A stretch of 7,094 bases of DNA from Acidobacteriota bacterium (GTDB lineage: Bacteria; Actinomycetota; Actinomycetes; Actinomycetales; Micrococcaceae). The notes below the pieces were generated by a model. That model did no database searches. It was given only the letters and a program-made list of their open reading frames with translations, and was not told the origin of the DNA. The position numbers and the translations under genes are program-made. The stretch covers positions 4,866-11,959 of the forward strand of contig JABBNV010000060.1 of the NCBI GenBank assembly GCA_019352125.1, given 5' to 3'. The stretch's first letter is position 1; each line of letters opens with the position of its first letter. This document shows positions 6,317 through 7,094 of this stretch, piece by piece.

Positions 6317-6988
6317 ATGTTCGTATTGACGGTGGATCAGCGGGGTAGCCGACGGGGTTCAGATTTAGTTCCGGCGCTACTGCGTGACCTGCGGGATATC
6401 CCCACCGAAGCAGGATTTGAGCGGTCCGTCGGAGACGAAGTGCAGGGCGTACTGGCCAGTGCGGCCGATGTAGTTGACGTAGCCATGCGAGTTCTGCGCA
6501 CGGGACAGTGGTACGTAGGCATCGGCGTGGGCCCGGTGGAACTGCCGCTCGCTTCAGAAGCGCGTCAGGGCAGGGGAGCTGCTTTCATAGCTGCTCGAAA
6601 TGCAGTGGATCGTGCCAAGAAGACCGGCGAACGAGTTCCCCTTGCTGTAGTCGCAGCGTCGCAGGGACCAGGGGGCCGTGCAGCGCCTAATTCAGCGGCT
6701 CCGGCTACCTTGAATTCTCCAGCCGCAGCGCCTAAGGTCGCCGCGGCTGCGGAAGCCGTACTGGTGCTGATCGGACGGCTCGTCATGGATCGCAGTGAGG
6801 CCGAATGGCGAGTCCTGGACTTCCTCCAGCCCGGCGTCCGAGGACAACAGGCGGGCGTTGCCTCTGTGCTGAAAATTTCCCCTCAGGCCGTCAGCAAAGC
6901 AGTTCTCCGATCCGGCTGGCAAGAAGAACTGGCAGGCCGTGAAGCAGCAGAATTGCTATTGAAAAGCGCAGACTCGCTCGCGCAATAG
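6317..6988 (+). CDS. SatD-like protein with C-terminal helix-turn-helix
   Basis: A soluble protein of 223 residues with no membrane segment or signal peptide. Its N-terminal part resembles the SatD family, whose biochemical role is not settled. Seen: MFVLTVDQRGSRRG (1-14), SVGDEVQG (37-44), WYVGIGVGPVE (65-75) and GAAFIAARNAVDRAK (87-101). An Ala/Pro-rich linker follows (about 114-145). The C-terminus carries a helix-turn-helix, with VASVLKISPQAVSKAVLRSGW at about 181-201 as the best candidate and EWRVLDFLQPG leading into it, like MarR-type or sigma-region-4 DNA-binding folds. ATG 6317 is chosen because the first strand starts at once; no Shine-Dalgarno is visible, in keeping with a leaderless transcript. 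It follows the protease by 46 nt but probably has its own promoter. A DNA-binding regulator that senses a nucleotide is a reasonable guess, nothing more. Confidence 0.8.
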   Translation: MFVLTVDQRGSRRGSDLVPALLRDLRDIPTEAGFERSVGDEVQGVLASAADVVDVAMRVLRTGQWYVGIGVGPVELPLASEARQGRGAAFIAARNAVDRAKKTGERVPLAVVAASQGPGGRAAPNSAAPATLNSPAAAPKVAAAAEAVLVLIGRLVMDRSEAEWRVLDFLQPGVRGQQAGVASVLKISPQAVSKAVLRSGWQEELAGREAAELLLKSADSLAQ

Positions 6989-7094
6989 CCGGCTCTGCCC
7001 GTGACCCAGCGTCGGTGCGCAAGACCCCTTGAGCCCCCATTTCCCTCAACGCGAGTGCAGATCTTGACGCTATTCGGGCCTGTCATGTCTCATC

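Noticed and set aside
6306..6329. A tiny reading frame (MVYICSY) overlapping the SatD-like start, possible leader peptide.
   Set aside because: It has no ribosome binding site and would lie upstream of the predicted transcript start; it looks like chance in an AT-rich promoter.
7064..7094. TTGACG near the right edge as the -35 of a following gene.
   Set aside because: No TAnnnT box is seen at the right distance before the window ends, so it cannot be supported.

Overview
The window looks like chromosomal DNA from a high-GC actinobacterium, most likely a Micrococcaceae (Arthrobacter-like) genome. The evidence is the GC-rich third codon positions, the dxr–site-2-protease pair, an SatD-like protein with an actinobacterial look, and a VVEPVET-type interspersed repeat familiar from Micrococcales. 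The assignment comes from reading the sequence and recalling homologues; no database search was run. Every gene found lies on the + strand.

Region 1 (1-3644) is a tight catabolic operon: the 3' part of an acyl-CoA dehydrogenase, the two subunits of a family I 3-oxoacid CoA-transferase (scoA, scoB), a MaoC-fold enoyl-CoA hydratase and a CitE-like CoA-ester lyase. scoA and scoB are 2 nt apart. scoB/maoC and maoC/citE-like overlap by ATGA, so translation is probably coupled. The gene set matches the M. tuberculosis fadE19–scoA/scoB–Rv2499c–Rv2498c cluster, which is tied to leucine breakdown and itaconate dissimilation. A likely scheme is acyl-CoA dehydrogenation, then (with a carboxylase outside the window) hydration of 3-methylglutaconyl-CoA, lyase cleavage to acetyl-CoA and acetoacetate, and CoA transfer onto acetoacetate. 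The same transferase, hydratase and lyase could also turn itaconate into acetyl-CoA and pyruvate.

Region 2 (3693-6270) holds dxr, the reductoisomerase of the MEP isoprenoid pathway, followed 31 nt later by a membrane-embedded M50 (RseP/Rip1-type) protease. This is the usual actinobacterial pair. It starts only 48 nt after the catabolic operon with no clear terminator, so read-through is possible.

Region 3 (6271-7094) begins with a short AT-rich promoter-like stretch. It precedes an SatD-like protein with a C-terminal helix-turn-helix, and the spacing suggests a leaderless mRNA. The last 106 bases (6989-7094) hold no gene I can support; the next gene probably begins beyond the window.

The points most worth a second look are the interspersed repeat read in frame as a tail on ScoA, the nucleotide-cyclase-like order of motifs in the SatD-like protein, its probable leaderless start, and a strong hairpin inside the protease gene. 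I did not find a CRISPR array, tRNA, rRNA, transposase or phage gene.
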